From positions 1 to 64,000 of the forward strand of contig JADJQU010000009.1 in NCBI GenBank assembly GCA_016712565.1: DNA of 64,000 bases, given 5' to 3'. Below the pieces are notes generated by a model. The model was not told where the DNA came from. It did not search any database and saw only the letters and a program-made list of their open reading frames with translations. The position numbers and the translations under genes are program-made. The stretch is from Planctomycetota bacterium (GTDB taxonomy: Bacteria > Planctomycetota > UBA1135 > GCA-002686595). Positions 36,047 through 44,867 of this stretch are shown here, piece after piece (the stretch's first letter is position 1; the number at the start of each line of letters is the position of its first letter).

Positions 36047-37618
36047 TCAACTCCAGGGCCGCGCTTCGAGACGCAGCTTGCCCTTGAGCCCGGGGCGGGT
36101 CTTCTGCTCCACGGGCAGGTCGAAGGCGATCCCCTGTCCCGAATCGAGCTTGCGCGTCACGGCATCCTGCTCCGGCCGGCCCGGATTCTGCTCCTGGCTG
36201 CCGTACTTGATGCGCCAGCCGCCCAGGGCCGCCTCGTCGGGGAAGGCCTCGACGATCAGCAGCTGCCGCAGGATGAAGCCGCCTTCGTAGTGGCGCTTGA
36301 GGAACAGCACCCCGTCCACTTCGTAGTCGGGCACCAGCACCTTGAGATCGAAGGCGAAGCTCACCGAGCCGCCCTTGGCCACGCTCTTCTTCGGGTCCAG
36401 GAACACCGAGAACAGGTGCGGGCTCTTGTCGCGGTCGGGCCGGCGCACGCCCTTCGGGCCCTTGGGGAACAGCTCGTCGTACTTGCGGAACATGGCCGAG
36501 TTCTCGCGCACCTCGCGGCGCGTCATCTGCCACTGGCAGCCGCGGATGCTGACCGCCACCTCGAACTGGTAGGACGCCTTGATCTCCTTGCCCTTGCTGA
36601 GCTCCTTCTCCACTTCGACGGGCAGCGAGATGTCGTCGATGTCGAGCACACCGTCGATGCGCAGGGCGCCGAACAGGAAGCGCGTCAGGTTCTGATAGCC
36701 CTCCTCGGAATTGACGATGCCGTAGTGGCCCGAGTGGCTCCGGTGCACGAACGCCCGGGGCGAGCCCACTTCGTTGCCCGCGGAGTCGACGCCGTGGGTG
36801 GTGGCGTTCTCGATGCGCACCAGGCCGTCGCTGGCCTCCCCCGCCGCCCAGGCGGACATGCCGCCGAGGACGCGGTAGTCGTTGGCGTTGGTGCCGACGA
36901 GGTTGAAGATGCGGTCGGCGGGAAAGTTCTTCACCAAGGAGACGTCGTCGCCCTTGGGCACGGCGAGATAGCTCGCCATGCGGTCGCGGTTGAAGTTGTT
37001 GATGTCGCCGAAGGAAAGCCAGCCGGGCACGTTGCGCACCAGCCGCATGTCGATGCCGTTGTGGGGCGTGGCGTAGGTGAAGACCTTGTCCACGGCGTCG
37101 CGCGCCGCCTGCTCGCCGAGCTTCTTGTTCTGCAGGAACGCGCGCACCACGAGTCCGCCCATGGAGTGGGCCACCAGGTGCACGCGGAAATCCTCTGGCG
37201 TCACGCCGTTCTGACTCTCGGCACACATCTTCTCGCGCAGGCGCAGGATCAGCGCGCCGAGCCCCTTGGCGAAGTGCTCGATGGGCGGCGTGTCGCCCTT
37301 GCCGAAGTCCTTGGAGGCCTCGTCGTAGTAGCGGTAGATGATCACGCTGCGGTACTGGATCGGCCGGTCGGGGCGCTCGATGGTCAGCAGGTCCTCGCCG
37401 TCGACGAACACGTCCTCGTACTGGTGGTCGCTCATCAGGCGCACCAGCGGCGACTCGAAGAAAAAGCGCCGCACATCCCCGGTCCAGGCCGTGCGTGCCT
37501 TGGTCGAGCCGATGTTGAAGCCCATGTAGGGGTCGGCGACGGTGTCCTCGATCTCCCCCTGGGTGGCCGCGAATCCGCGCACGTAGATGATCGGGTGGAA
37601 GGGATGGTGCTTGTTCAT
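36047..37618 (-). CDS. Lipase-like alpha/beta hydrolase
   Basis: This 523-residue protein has no signal peptide. The N-terminal half is an alpha/beta hydrolase: IIYVRGFAAT (oxyanion region), the nucleophile elbow AHSMGG with Ser152, an Asp candidate in GIDMRL or GEASDGLV, and His in HSGHYGIV. This resembles PGAP1/LipA-like lipases. The C-terminal half is beta-rich (VAVSIRGCQWQM, VSFAFDLKVLVPDYE) and of unknown function. An intracellular esterase or lipase is likely; the substrate cannot be read from sequence. The start at 37618 gives MNKHHPFHPIIYVRGF directly before the first strand, so upstream extensions to 37729 are rejected. Confidence 0.8.
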   Translation of the reverse strand: MNKHHPFHPIIYVRGFAATQGEIEDTVADPYMGFNIGSTKARTAWTGDVRRFFFESPLVRLMSDHQYEDVFVDGEDLLTIERPDRPIQYRSVIIYRYYDEASKDFGKGDTPPIEHFAKGLGALILRLREKMCAESQNGVTPEDFRVHLVAHSMGGLVVRAFLQNKKLGEQAARDAVDKVFTYATPHNGIDMRLVRNVPGWLSFGDINNFNRDRMASYLAVPKGDDVSLVKNFPADRIFNLVGTNANDYRVLGGMSAWAAGEASDGLVRIENATTHGVDSAGNEVGSPRAFVHRSHSGHYGIVNSEEGYQNLTRFLFGALRIDGVLDIDDISLPVEVEKELSKGKEIKASYQFEVAVSIRGCQWQMTRREVRENSAMFRKYDELFPKGPKGVRRPDRDKSPHLFSVFLDPKKSVAKGGSVSFAFDLKVLVPDYEVDGVLFLKRHYEGGFILRQLLIVEAFPDEAALGGWRIKYGSQEQNPGRPEQDAVTRKLDSGQGIAFDLPVEQKTRPGLKGKLRLEARPWS

Positions 37619-37832
37619 GGTCCTGGGGCCTGTTCCGCCCGCCGTTCGCGGGCCGGGGAGTTCCGTGGCGATCATGACGGTTCGCGAGTGGCGCTTCCAG
37701 GGCGAACGGAAGGCGCCGCGCGAACGCAATCACGGGGCGCCCCGGCGCCTGCGCGCGCCGAAGGAGGCACTCCCGCCGGGCGGCCGGTCCAGGGCGATTG
37801 CCCGCGGACCGCGCCGGTCCGAGTCGGCAGGC

Positions 37833-39059
37833 TCAGGGCGCCACGCCGAAGAACAGTGCGTCCGACAGGCTCGAGCCGAAGCCCGCGGGATCCAGGGGAT
37901 CGCGGCTCCACCACTGGACGCTGGCGAGGGCCCCTGGGCCCAGGGCCGGATTCACGCCGCTCTGCACGTAGGCCTGCATGTCGAACCCGAGGGTTCCCGC
38001 GCAGGGACTCACGCCCGCCGAAATCTGGGACCCCAGGCGCTTGACGGGCTGGGCGACGCACAAGACGCCGCCCTGGAAGGCCGTCGAGCTCTTGCCGCCG
38101 CCCAAGAGCAGCAGCGCGGGCTTGCCCGGCAACACGTTCGTCCCGGAGATCGCAAACGGGCCCGCCCCGCTGGCGCTGGCGCTCCCCGTGGAACCGATGG
38201 CCGGCGTGCAGCCCTGGGAATTCACCTTGCCGGTGCAGTAGACCGAGGGGCCGGGCGCGTAGGTCGGGTCGTAGACCAGGGCCCCGATGTCGATGCGAGA
38301 GCCGTCCGGATCGAGGGGGCCCGCGGGATCACCCGCGTCGATGCAGGGAGAGCCGGGACGAAGGTGGAAATCGGACGAGGGCAGATCCCAGAAACCGGGA
38401 TCGCCGGGAAGGCTCCCGTTGGCGGGCGAACCGAAGCCGGCGTTGAACGATTCGATCACGGGTGTGGCGCCGGGATCCAGGTTGGCCTGGGCGTTGCCCC
38501 ACACCGCGGAATTGGTGATGCGGATCGTGCCGACTCCCAGGCCGGCGCCGACGACGCCAAGGTTGTTGCGCGCGATGGTCGAAGACTCGATCCAGCATCC
38601 TGGGCACTCGATGCCGGCGACCGACGTGCAATCGCTCACGATGCAGCCGCGGACCGTGCCCGTGGGAGCATAAATCCCACTGATTTGAGTCGTGGATTGC
38701 ACGGAGAAGCCCTCGAAGACCGGGCTCGCTCCCCCCCAGTCCAGGTGGACGCCGTCGATGCCGGCGCTGCTTTCGAGGATCGTCGCCAGGGGCCCGTGGC
38801 TGCTCTTCACCGTGATGGGCTTGAAGATCCCCAGACTCTCCTGATACGTCCCGGGCGCGACCAGGACGGTGTCACCGGCAACGGTGGTCGGCCTGTCGAT
38901 CGCGTACTGGATGCTCGCGAAGGGACTTGCCGGCGTGCCCGCCCCCGGCGGCGTCGCGCCCGCGTCGACGTACCAGGTGGTCTGCGCGAAAGCCGCGCCG
39001 CCGCAGACGAGGGAAAGCAGAGCAGGGCAGGAGACACGCGCGAGGATTCGCCAAGTCAT
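37833..39059 (-). CDS. Secreted beta-helix protein with variant C-terminal domain
   Basis: This 408-residue exported protein has a signal peptide (MTWRILARVSCPALLSLVCG through FAQ). Then come the TWYVDAGATPPGAGTPASPF and ASIQYAIDR motifs that open DUF1565-type right-handed beta-helix domains (tandem hydrophobic turns: ILESSAGIDGVHLDWGG, SGIYAPTGTVRGCIVSDC, IRITNSAVWGN). The end of that domain has DFHLRPGSPCIDAGDP. The last 140 residues (from 38240 downward) are the planctomycete domain in variant form (YCTGKVNSQGCTP, GKPALLLL, AFQGGVLCV, QWWSRDP, LSDAL). It may bind or process polysaccharide; no catalytic motif is clear. Confidence 0.82.
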   Translation of the reverse strand: MTWRILARVSCPALLSLVCGGAAFAQTTWYVDAGATPPGAGTPASPFASIQYAIDRPTTVAGDTVLVAPGTYQESLGIFKPITVKSSHGPLATILESSAGIDGVHLDWGGASPVFEGFSVQSTTQISGIYAPTGTVRGCIVSDCTSVAGIECPGCWIESSTIARNNLGVVGAGLGVGTIRITNSAVWGNAQANLDPGATPVIESFNAGFGSPANGSLPGDPGFWDLPSSDFHLRPGSPCIDAGDPAGPLDPDGSRIDIGALVYDPTYAPGPSVYCTGKVNSQGCTPAIGSTGSASASGAGPFAISGTNVLPGKPALLLLGGGKSSTAFQGGVLCVAQPVKRLGSQISAGVSPCAGTLGFDMQAYVQSGVNPALGPGALASVQWWSRDPLDPAGFGSSLSDALFFGVAP

Positions 39060-39119
39060 CGGTCCCTCCTTCCAGGGGTGGGTGCGCGGCAGGCGCGCCG
39101 CGCGGGAGATGCCCCGAGG

Positions 39120-39743
39120 CTAGCACGGGCCCTGATCCCGTGGGGTGCCGCAGCAAGCTCCCGGGATCCGGCGCCGGTAGGCCACCACGTTTTGGCGCCG
39201 GTCGAACTCCAGATGGCAGCAGGCAGCCACCAATTCCCGCAATCGGGCCCGTCCCCGTTGGACGCGGCTCTTGGTGGCGGTGAGGCTCAGCCCGAGCCTC
39301 GCCGCGATTTCCCCCTGGGGGACCCCGTCCAGGTCGGCCAGCCGCACGGCCTCGCGATGTTCGGGAGAGAGGTCCCCCTCCAGAAGCCCCCGAAGCCAGC
39401 CATTCACGTCGGAGTTGAAGTTCAGCTCTTCCTCGGGAGCCTCCGCGACCCCCGAGGGGTTCGCCGTGTCGTCCAGGGAGTCCGAAAAATCCCCCGACGC
39501 CCACCCCACTCCCTCCTCGGCCCGTTGACGACGCCGATGGTCCTCCAGCACGTTGCGCGCCACGCGCCAGACCCAGGCCTCGACCCGCTCATCGTCCCGC
39601 ACGCCATCGAGGCCGGCGTGGACACGCAGGAAGGTCTCCGCCACCAGGTCGCCGACCCGGTGTTCGTCCTTCACGCGGCGGCGGAAGAAGCCCGCGAGCT
39701 TCTCCCGCATCTCGTGCCACAGTTGCTCCGTGTCGACGGCCAT
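39120..39743 (-). CDS. SigZ-like ECF sigma factor with cysteine-rich C-terminus
   Basis: This 207-residue sigma factor has region 2 (LVAETFLRVHAGLDGVRDDE, VEAWVWRVARNVLEDHRR) and region 4 (LSPEHREAVRLADLDGVPQG, EIAARLGLSLTATKSRVQRG). It closes with a segment typical of SigZ (AACCHLEFDRRQNVVAYRR). Cys pairs occur in AACCHLEF and GACCGTP, and the last residue is Cys, so metalloid or redox sensing by thiols is plausible. It lies 7 bp after the arsI-like gene on the same strand and is surely co-transcribed with it. That pairing suggests it drives an arsenic or thiol stress regulon. Confidence 0.85.
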   Translation of the reverse strand: MAVDTEQLWHEMREKLAGFFRRRVKDEHRVGDLVAETFLRVHAGLDGVRDDERVEAWVWRVARNVLEDHRRRQRAEEGVGWASGDFSDSLDDTANPSGVAEAPEEELNFNSDVNGWLRGLLEGDLSPEHREAVRLADLDGVPQGEIAARLGLSLTATKSRVQRGRARLRELVAACCHLEFDRRQNVVAYRRRIPGACCGTPRDQGPC

Positions 39744-39750
39744 GGGGCCA

Positions 39751-40263
39751 TCAACGGTTGCAGCAGGACTTGGCTTCCGGGTCGGGCACGCAGCAGGCCT
39801 CCCCCGCCGGCGCCGGCACACAGCAGGCGGAGTCCGCGCTGGCGCGCGCGGGCGCGTCGGCCTCGGTGACCACGAACACCTCCCAGGGGTTGCCGTCGGG
39901 GTCCTCGACCCAGACCTTGGTCTGCACGGCGTAGCAGCAGGCTGTTTCCTCCTCCACCCGGGTGGCCAGCCCGGCCGCCCGGAACCGAGCGACCATGGCC
40001 TGCACCGCATCCGTGGATTGCACCTGGACGCCGAAGTGCTGCGCTCCCCCGAGCCGCCCCAGGCGCCCGCCGGGCCCCTCGTTGAGGGTCAGGTTCACAG
40101 AGGGAATCTCGGGTTCGAACTTGGCATAGCCCGGCCGAAGCTTGGCGGGCGGGACGCCGAGCAGGGTGGAGTAGAACTCGATGGACCGGACCAAGTCCCG
40201 AACCTCGAGGGCCACGTGGATGCGGGAGCTGCCTTGGAAGGCGACGGCGGAGGGCTTGTTCAT
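39751..40263 (-). CDS. arsI: ArsI-like Fe(II)-dependent C-As lyase (VOC family)
   Basis: This 170-residue protein of the vicinal-oxygen-chelate superfamily matches ArsI: His16 (RIHVALEV), His76 (GGAQHFGVQV) and Glu128 (NPWEVFVV) are the expected Fe(II) ligands, and the vicinal pair Cys109-Cys110 (ETACCYAVQTK) is the thiol site that binds trivalent organoarsenical. ArsI cleaves the C-As bond of methylarsenite and roxarsone-type compounds. A C-terminal tail adds three further CC pairs (SACCVPAP, EACCVPDP, KSCCNR), an uncommon metal-buffering extension. The start at 40263 opens MNKPSAVAFQGSSRIHVALE, giving the first beta strand. Confidence 0.85.
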   Translation of the reverse strand: MNKPSAVAFQGSSRIHVALEVRDLVRSIEFYSTLLGVPPAKLRPGYAKFEPEIPSVNLTLNEGPGGRLGRLGGAQHFGVQVQSTDAVQAMVARFRAAGLATRVEEETACCYAVQTKVWVEDPDGNPWEVFVVTEADAPARASADSACCVPAPAGEACCVPDPEAKSCCNR

Positions 40264-40356
40264 GGGAGTCGATTCTGGGTCATGGGCGCGGGACCATTCC
40301 AGCGCACCCTGGGCTGACGGGGGGCGAGCTGGGGCGACGCAGGGAAACTGGCCTCG

Positions 40357-40490
40357 ATGGCTGCGGAAATCCGCACCGGCACCCCCCAGAATCGGCCCTG
40401 GCGACCCCGCCAGGGCCGTTTTTCGCCCCAGCCAGGCGCGCCTCCGCAACTTGTTTCCTGGAAGCCGTTTATGGCGATATCCGCAGCCAT
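40357..40490. repeat. Imperfect inverted repeat around a terminator hairpin
   Basis: ATGGCTGCGGAAATC (40357-40371) is mirrored by GATATCCGCAGCCAT (40476-40490), 14 of 15 matching, bounding 134 bp. The right copy is part of its own short dyad (ATGGC at 40471 with GCCAT at 40486). It lies upstream of arsI and could be an operator pair, an RNA element or a small mobile remnant. Confidence 0.45.
40394..40423 (+). terminator. Strong Rho-independent terminator, plus strand
   Basis: GGCCCTGGCG (40394-40403), loop ACCC, CGCCAGGGCC (40408-40417), then GTTTTT. The 10-bp perfect stem and T tract make this the best terminator in the window. No plus-strand gene lies just upstream (both neighbours are minus), so a short plus-strand transcript is possible. 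Confidence 0.65.
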
Positions 40491-40564
40491 GCGGGGCAGT
40501 ATCGAAGCGGCGCGGCCCGCCTGAGGACGGACCGCGCCGCGCGCGTTCAAGAGGGGGCCTGGAC

Positions 40565-42268
40565 CTACAGGAAGGTCATCGCCACCGCGTCGGTGGAGCA
40601 CAACCGGATGCCGCCGCCCTGGGGGTCGATCACCAGCCACTGGGCATAGATCGGCTGGCCGATCAGCAGGGGGTCGGACGGCAGGAAGACGGTGCCCGAG
40701 CCCCAGCCCTGGCCGTTGCCGGCTCCGTTGAGGGGCCCGATGCGCTTCACCAGGGTGGTCGAGTTGAGCGCCACGTGCAGGGAGGCTCCCTGGAAGGGGA
40801 GACCGACCAGCTGCAGGGTGGAGCTCATCAGGAGCACGGCGCTCTTGCCCCCATTGCCCCCGTCGATGCCGCTGGTCCACTTGCCGCCCAGGACGGCGGG
40901 CTCGTTGGCGACCATGCGCGGGGCAAGGCCGCCCGTGCCCAGGGTCGGCGTGCCGTAGTGGGTCGGAACCACGTTGCGCTCCGAGGCCAGGGTCGGGCGA
41001 TCGAACGGCGCGGTCTGGTTGCGTACGCGCTGGTCGGTCAGGGGGCGGCTGAGGAAGGCCACCAGGTTGTTCTTCTGCTGCTGGGTCAGGCCGATCGGCG
41101 CGATCGCCGGAGGCTTGTTGGGCGCGTTGAAGTCGCCCCCGCGGTCATAGAAATTGACCACGTCCATCAGGGTGTTCATGCGGCCGTTGTGGAAGTACGG
41201 GGCCCGCAACTCCACGTTGCGCAAGCCCGGCGTCCGCATGGCGCCGCGGTCGCCGTTGTTGCCCGTCACCACGAAGCGGCCGAGGTCCTCGTTCTGGGGA
41301 CGCACGCCCGTGTAGTGGAACAGGTTGTCGGTCTGGAACGGCCCGCCGTGGCAGACGCCGCAGCGGCCGATGCCGTTGAAAATCTGCAGTCCCTGCTGCT
41401 CCTGCGGGGTCAGGGCGCCGGGGTTGCCGCCGACGAACTGGTCGAAGGGCGTCTGGTTCGAGCTCAGCGTCCGCTCGTAGGTCGCGATCGCCATGGCGAT
41501 GCGCGCCGGGGTCACGTCCGGTGTCCCGAAGGCCTCCAGGAACAGGTCCGGGTAGCCGCGCCCGTTGATCCAGGTGGACAGGGCCGCGGGGATGTTCGAC
41601 GCCAGGCGCAACGGCACCACGGTCGCGATGCGGCCGGCCACGTCGCCCCAGTTGCGGCCCGCGTGCCCCATTTCGACGTCGCTCGTCGGCGGAGCGACCG
41701 CCTGAATCTCCAGGGACGCTCCGGCGGGAAGCACCACCACGCCCGTGATCGGGTCCAGGAAGGGTCCCTCCGCTCTTCCGTCCCAGAACTGGCGGGGCGC
41801 GAAGCCCGCGTTGATGGCGCTCGGCGCCCGGCGGCCGGTCACCTGCGGCAAGAGGCGAAACTGGGGTGCGAGCGCGTAGCTGCCGTCCGCCTGGGAGAGC
41901 GTCACGCCCCGGGAACCCAGGATGTCGTCGGGAGTCAGGAACAGGCCGTCGGGACCGGGGTGGACGCTGCCTGTGTTGGGCTGGAGCGTGCGCGGGTCCG
42001 CGCCCCCCGCGCCGTGGATGTGGCAGGTGGCGCAGGCCATGGTCTGGTCCGAGCCCATTTGCTCCTCGAAGAAGAGCACCTTGCCCAGGTTGGTCTTGGC
42101 GAGCGTGACGGGGTTCCCGGCGGGGGCAGGGGCGACGGCCGGCGGAGGCGGCTGGGGAGGCGGCGGACCGCCCTGGGCGGAGGACGTGGCCGCGAGGCCG
42201 GCCGAGGCGCAGAGGGCCAGGGCCCAGGCCTGCAGCCTGCTCGTGGAAAGGGGATTCGGGTGCTTCAT
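40565..42268 (-). CDS. Di-haem cytochrome c peroxidase / MauG-family protein with extra C-terminal region
   Basis: This 567-residue exported protein has a signal peptide (through SSAQ), a Pro-rich spacer and two c-type haem sites, CATCH (79-83) and CGVCH (303-307). Other family motifs are INAGFAPRQFWDGRAEGP, YERTLSS, MRTPGLRNVELRAPYFHNGR and FLSRPLTD. Such enzymes reduce hydrogen peroxide or oxidise partner proteins in the periplasm. About 125 residues follow the normal end of the family (from about residue 440) and end in QPIYAQWLVIDPQGGG and a final hydrophobic strand, which looks like a variant of the surface module seen in neighbours. The start is the ATG at 42268. Confidence 0.88.
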   Translation of the reverse strand: MKHPNPLSTSRLQAWALALCASAGLAATSSAQGGPPPPQPPPPAVAPAPAGNPVTLAKTNLGKVLFFEEQMGSDQTMACATCHIHGAGGADPRTLQPNTGSVHPGPDGLFLTPDDILGSRGVTLSQADGSYALAPQFRLLPQVTGRRAPSAINAGFAPRQFWDGRAEGPFLDPITGVVVLPAGASLEIQAVAPPTSDVEMGHAGRNWGDVAGRIATVVPLRLASNIPAALSTWINGRGYPDLFLEAFGTPDVTPARIAMAIATYERTLSSNQTPFDQFVGGNPGALTPQEQQGLQIFNGIGRCGVCHGGPFQTDNLFHYTGVRPQNEDLGRFVVTGNNGDRGAMRTPGLRNVELRAPYFHNGRMNTLMDVVNFYDRGGDFNAPNKPPAIAPIGLTQQQKNNLVAFLSRPLTDQRVRNQTAPFDRPTLASERNVVPTHYGTPTLGTGGLAPRMVANEPAVLGGKWTSGIDGGNGGKSAVLLMSSTLQLVGLPFQGASLHVALNSTTLVKRIGPLNGAGNGQGWGSGTVFLPSDPLLIGQPIYAQWLVIDPQGGGIRLCSTDAVAMTFL

Positions 42269-42538
42269 GGAGGAAATCGGCCCCAGCGGGGGGGCCCGGG
42301 GAAGGCTACCAGGACATTCGGCGGCCGGGCTCCCTGCGCCTCCCCGGCATGGCCTGGGGAGACAAGGCGAGCTCGGGCGGGTCGGCAGGGCACTGAACCG
42401 GTCCTCCGGCCCCAGGTTCCGTGGCAAGCTACATTCCCCGAACACGAACCGGGCCCAGCGGAATCCGCCTGCGGACGCGAGCTGGACGGTTACTTCCGCC
42501 CCCAGGCGGTGCATGGTGAGCGGGTCCGCGCGGACGTG

Positions 42539-43270
42539 ATGGACAACTTCAAGGACACCTCCTCGGGCAGGCGCTTTCAGACCACGCGTTGGAGCCTCGT
42601 CCTCCGCGCCGGCGGCCGGGACGTGCCCGCGGCGAAGCTCGCCCTGGAGTCGCTGTGCAAGCAGGCCTGGTACCCCCTTTATGGGTACGTGCGCCGGCGC
42701 GGGTTCGGCCCGGAGGATGCCCAGGACTTGGTGCAGGGGTTCTTCACGCGCCTCTTCGAAAGCGGCGACCTGGCGACCGTGTCGCCCTCCCGCGGGCGAC
42801 TGCGCTCCTTCCTGCTGGCGGCCCTGAAACACCACGTGGCCAACCACCGGCGGGGCGTCCAGGCCCTCAAGCGCGGCGGCGGCGTGCAGGTGATGTCCAT
42901 CGACCTGGAGGACGCCGAGGGGCGGCTCTCGGCGGAGCCCGCGGACATGGACACGCCCGATCGGGACTACGACCGGCGCTGGGCCCAGGCCCTGCTGGAG
43001 CGCGTGCTCGCCACCCTGGCCGATGAATTCCGCGCCGCGGGCCGGCGGGAGCTGTTCTTGGCCCTCCAGCCGGGGCTGGGCGGAGAGTCCCCGAACCTGA
43101 TCGAGACGGCCGAGAAACTGGGCATGACCCACGGCGCGGTGAAGGTCGCGGCCCATCGCCTGCGACGCCGCTACGGCGAGCTTTTGCGGCGGGAGATCGC
43201 CCAGACCCTCGACCGGCCCGAGGACGTCGAGGACGAGATCCAGAACCTGTTCGAGGCACTCGGGGATTGA
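42539..43270 (+). CDS. ECF-like sigma factor beside Ser/Thr kinase
   Basis: This 243-residue sigma-70-family protein is of the planctomycete kinase-linked type: SSGRRFQTTRWSLVLRAGG at the start, YPLYGYVRRRGFGPEDAQDL and VQGFFTRLFESGDLATVSPS in region 2, RGRLRSFLLAALKHHVANH, and TAEKLGMTHGAVKVAAHRLR as the region 4 helix-turn-helix. It lies 58 bp before a kinase gene on the same strand, so the two are probably co-transcribed. The ATG at 42539 puts the conserved FQTTRWSLV motif near the N-terminus as expected. Confidence 0.88.
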   Translation: MDNFKDTSSGRRFQTTRWSLVLRAGGRDVPAAKLALESLCKQAWYPLYGYVRRRGFGPEDAQDLVQGFFTRLFESGDLATVSPSRGRLRSFLLAALKHHVANHRRGVQALKRGGGVQVMSIDLEDAEGRLSAEPADMDTPDRDYDRRWAQALLERVLATLADEFRAAGRRELFLALQPGLGGESPNLIETAEKLGMTHGAVKVAAHRLRRRYGELLRREIAQTLDRPEDVEDEIQNLFEALGD

Positions 43271-43328
43271 CCGGCGACGGGCGGCGGCTCGAAGCTCTGC
43301 ACAGGCTGCCCCCGGCGCCGCGCACCCC

Positions 43329-44771
43329 GTGACCTCGACCCACGCCTGCCCGCGCTGCAAAGCGACCCTCTCCGCGCGCGCCGATTCCCGGGGCCTGTGC
43401 GCACGTTGCCTGATGAACGTGGCCCTGGAGGACGTCCGGGAGGCGCCCTGGGACGCTCCGGTCCGGCGGGGTGCCCAGGAAGCTCCCCTGGAGCGCGAGG
43501 AGGTCGAAGCCCTGCTGCCGCAGTTCGAGGTCCACGACGTCCTCGGCCAGGGCGGCATGGGGGTCGTGTTCAAGGCCCGACACCGGGCCAAGCGCCGCTG
43601 GGTCGCGCTGAAGCTGCTGCACGCGCGCGCCTCCGGCGGCCAGGGAGCGGGCGAGCGCGCCTTCGCCGAGCGCTTCGCCCGCGAGGCCCGGGCCCTGGAG
43701 AGCCTGCACCACTCGAACATCGTCGCGCTGCACGAGTCCGGCGAAGTGGACGGCCACCTGTACCTGGCCATGGAGTACGTGGAGGGCCGGACCCTGCGCG
43801 ACCTGCTGCGCACGGGCGAGCTGGCCCCCACCACCGCCTTCGGCATCGTGCGCCAGCTGTGCGACGCCCTGGAGGCCGCCCACGCCCAGGGTTTCGTGCA
43901 CCGGGACCTCAAGCCCGAGAACGTGCTGGTCAACGACCTCGGCACGGCGAAACTCGCCGACTTCGGACTGGCCAAGCTGCGCTCCCTCGACGCGGGTCCG
44001 ATGCTCACCGGCGAGCAGGAGACCATGGGCACGCCCCACTACATGGCGCCCGAGCAGATCGAGAAGCCGCGCTCGGTGGACCACCGCGCCGACCTCTTCG
44101 CCCTGGGCGTGCTGTTCTACGAGCTGCTCACCGGCGAGTTGCCCCTGGGCCGCTTCCAGGCGCCTTCCCAGCTCGTGCCCATCGACCCGCGCATCGACGG
44201 ACTGATCCTGAAGGCCCTGGACAAGAACCCGGCGCGACGGCCGGCCAGCGCGGCGCAGTTCCGCGCCGACCTCGAGCACATCCTGCGCTCGCCGCCGCCG
44301 GTGCGCGGGGCCGAGGAACGCCTGCGGCGCCTGCGCCTGGACCAGCGCTCGCCCCACCGCCCCTGGTCCCTGGTGCGCGCCTTCGTGGTGCTCTTCCCGA
44401 TCGCGATGCTGATCGGATTCCTGGGGGACGCGCTCAATTCCTCACTCCTGTTGCTCTCCCTCTATAGCTTTGGGCTGTTCCTGTGGGGCGAGCGATTGGT
44501 GAACGGACGCGACCGGCTGTCCCCGGGCGCGCGTCTTTGGATCCTGGTCGCCGCCGTCGCGTCCCTGGGTTGCCTGTTCGGCTTCGCGCCGGTGGTGGGC
44601 CGCTGGGCCTACGGCTTGCTGCCCAATTCCGAGGTGGCGCCCGAGCAGGCGCTCGCCATCCGCTGCATCGCCGCCGTGTCCCTGGCCCACGTGGTTTGGG
44701 CCGCCTGGAAGTCCTGGGACGCCTTCAGGCCGGAGCCGACCCGGGCCGAGGACCCGCGCGCGCCGCGCTGA
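43329..44771 (+). CDS. Membrane Ser/Thr protein kinase with zinc-ribbon N-terminus
   Basis: This 480-residue kinase opens with a zinc ribbon (CPRCKATLSARADSRGLCARC: C8, C11, C25, C28). The Hanks-type domain has GQGGMGVVFKAR, VALKLLHA, FVHRDLKPENVLV, ADFGLAKL and YMAPEQI, all catalytic motifs intact. It ends near residue 325 (RRPASAAQFRADLEHIL). Four transmembrane helices follow (for example LVRAFVVLFPIAMLIGFLGD and SLLLLSLYSFGLFLW), without an extracellular sensor domain. The start codon is GTG at 43329. It follows an ECF sigma gene; kinase-linked sigma modulation is the likely output. Confidence 0.9.
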   Translation: MTSTHACPRCKATLSARADSRGLCARCLMNVALEDVREAPWDAPVRRGAQEAPLEREEVEALLPQFEVHDVLGQGGMGVVFKARHRAKRRWVALKLLHARASGGQGAGERAFAERFAREARALESLHHSNIVALHESGEVDGHLYLAMEYVEGRTLRDLLRTGELAPTTAFGIVRQLCDALEAAHAQGFVHRDLKPENVLVNDLGTAKLADFGLAKLRSLDAGPMLTGEQETMGTPHYMAPEQIEKPRSVDHRADLFALGVLFYELLTGELPLGRFQAPSQLVPIDPRIDGLILKALDKNPARRPASAAQFRADLEHILRSPPPVRGAEERLRRLRLDQRSPHRPWSLVRAFVVLFPIAMLIGFLGDALNSSLLLLSLYSFGLFLWGERLVNGRDRLSPGARLWILVAAVASLGCLFGFAPVVGRWAYGLLPNSEVAPEQALAIRCIAAVSLAHVVWAAWKSWDAFRPEPTRAEDPRAPR

Positions 44772-44867
44772 GGTCTTGCGCGGGGCCCGGGGCTGCGCCA
44801 GAGCCGTCCACATCCCGCCGCGAACCTCCGAAACAGCCGGGGCCCACGGAACCGTAGAGTGGTCCCC

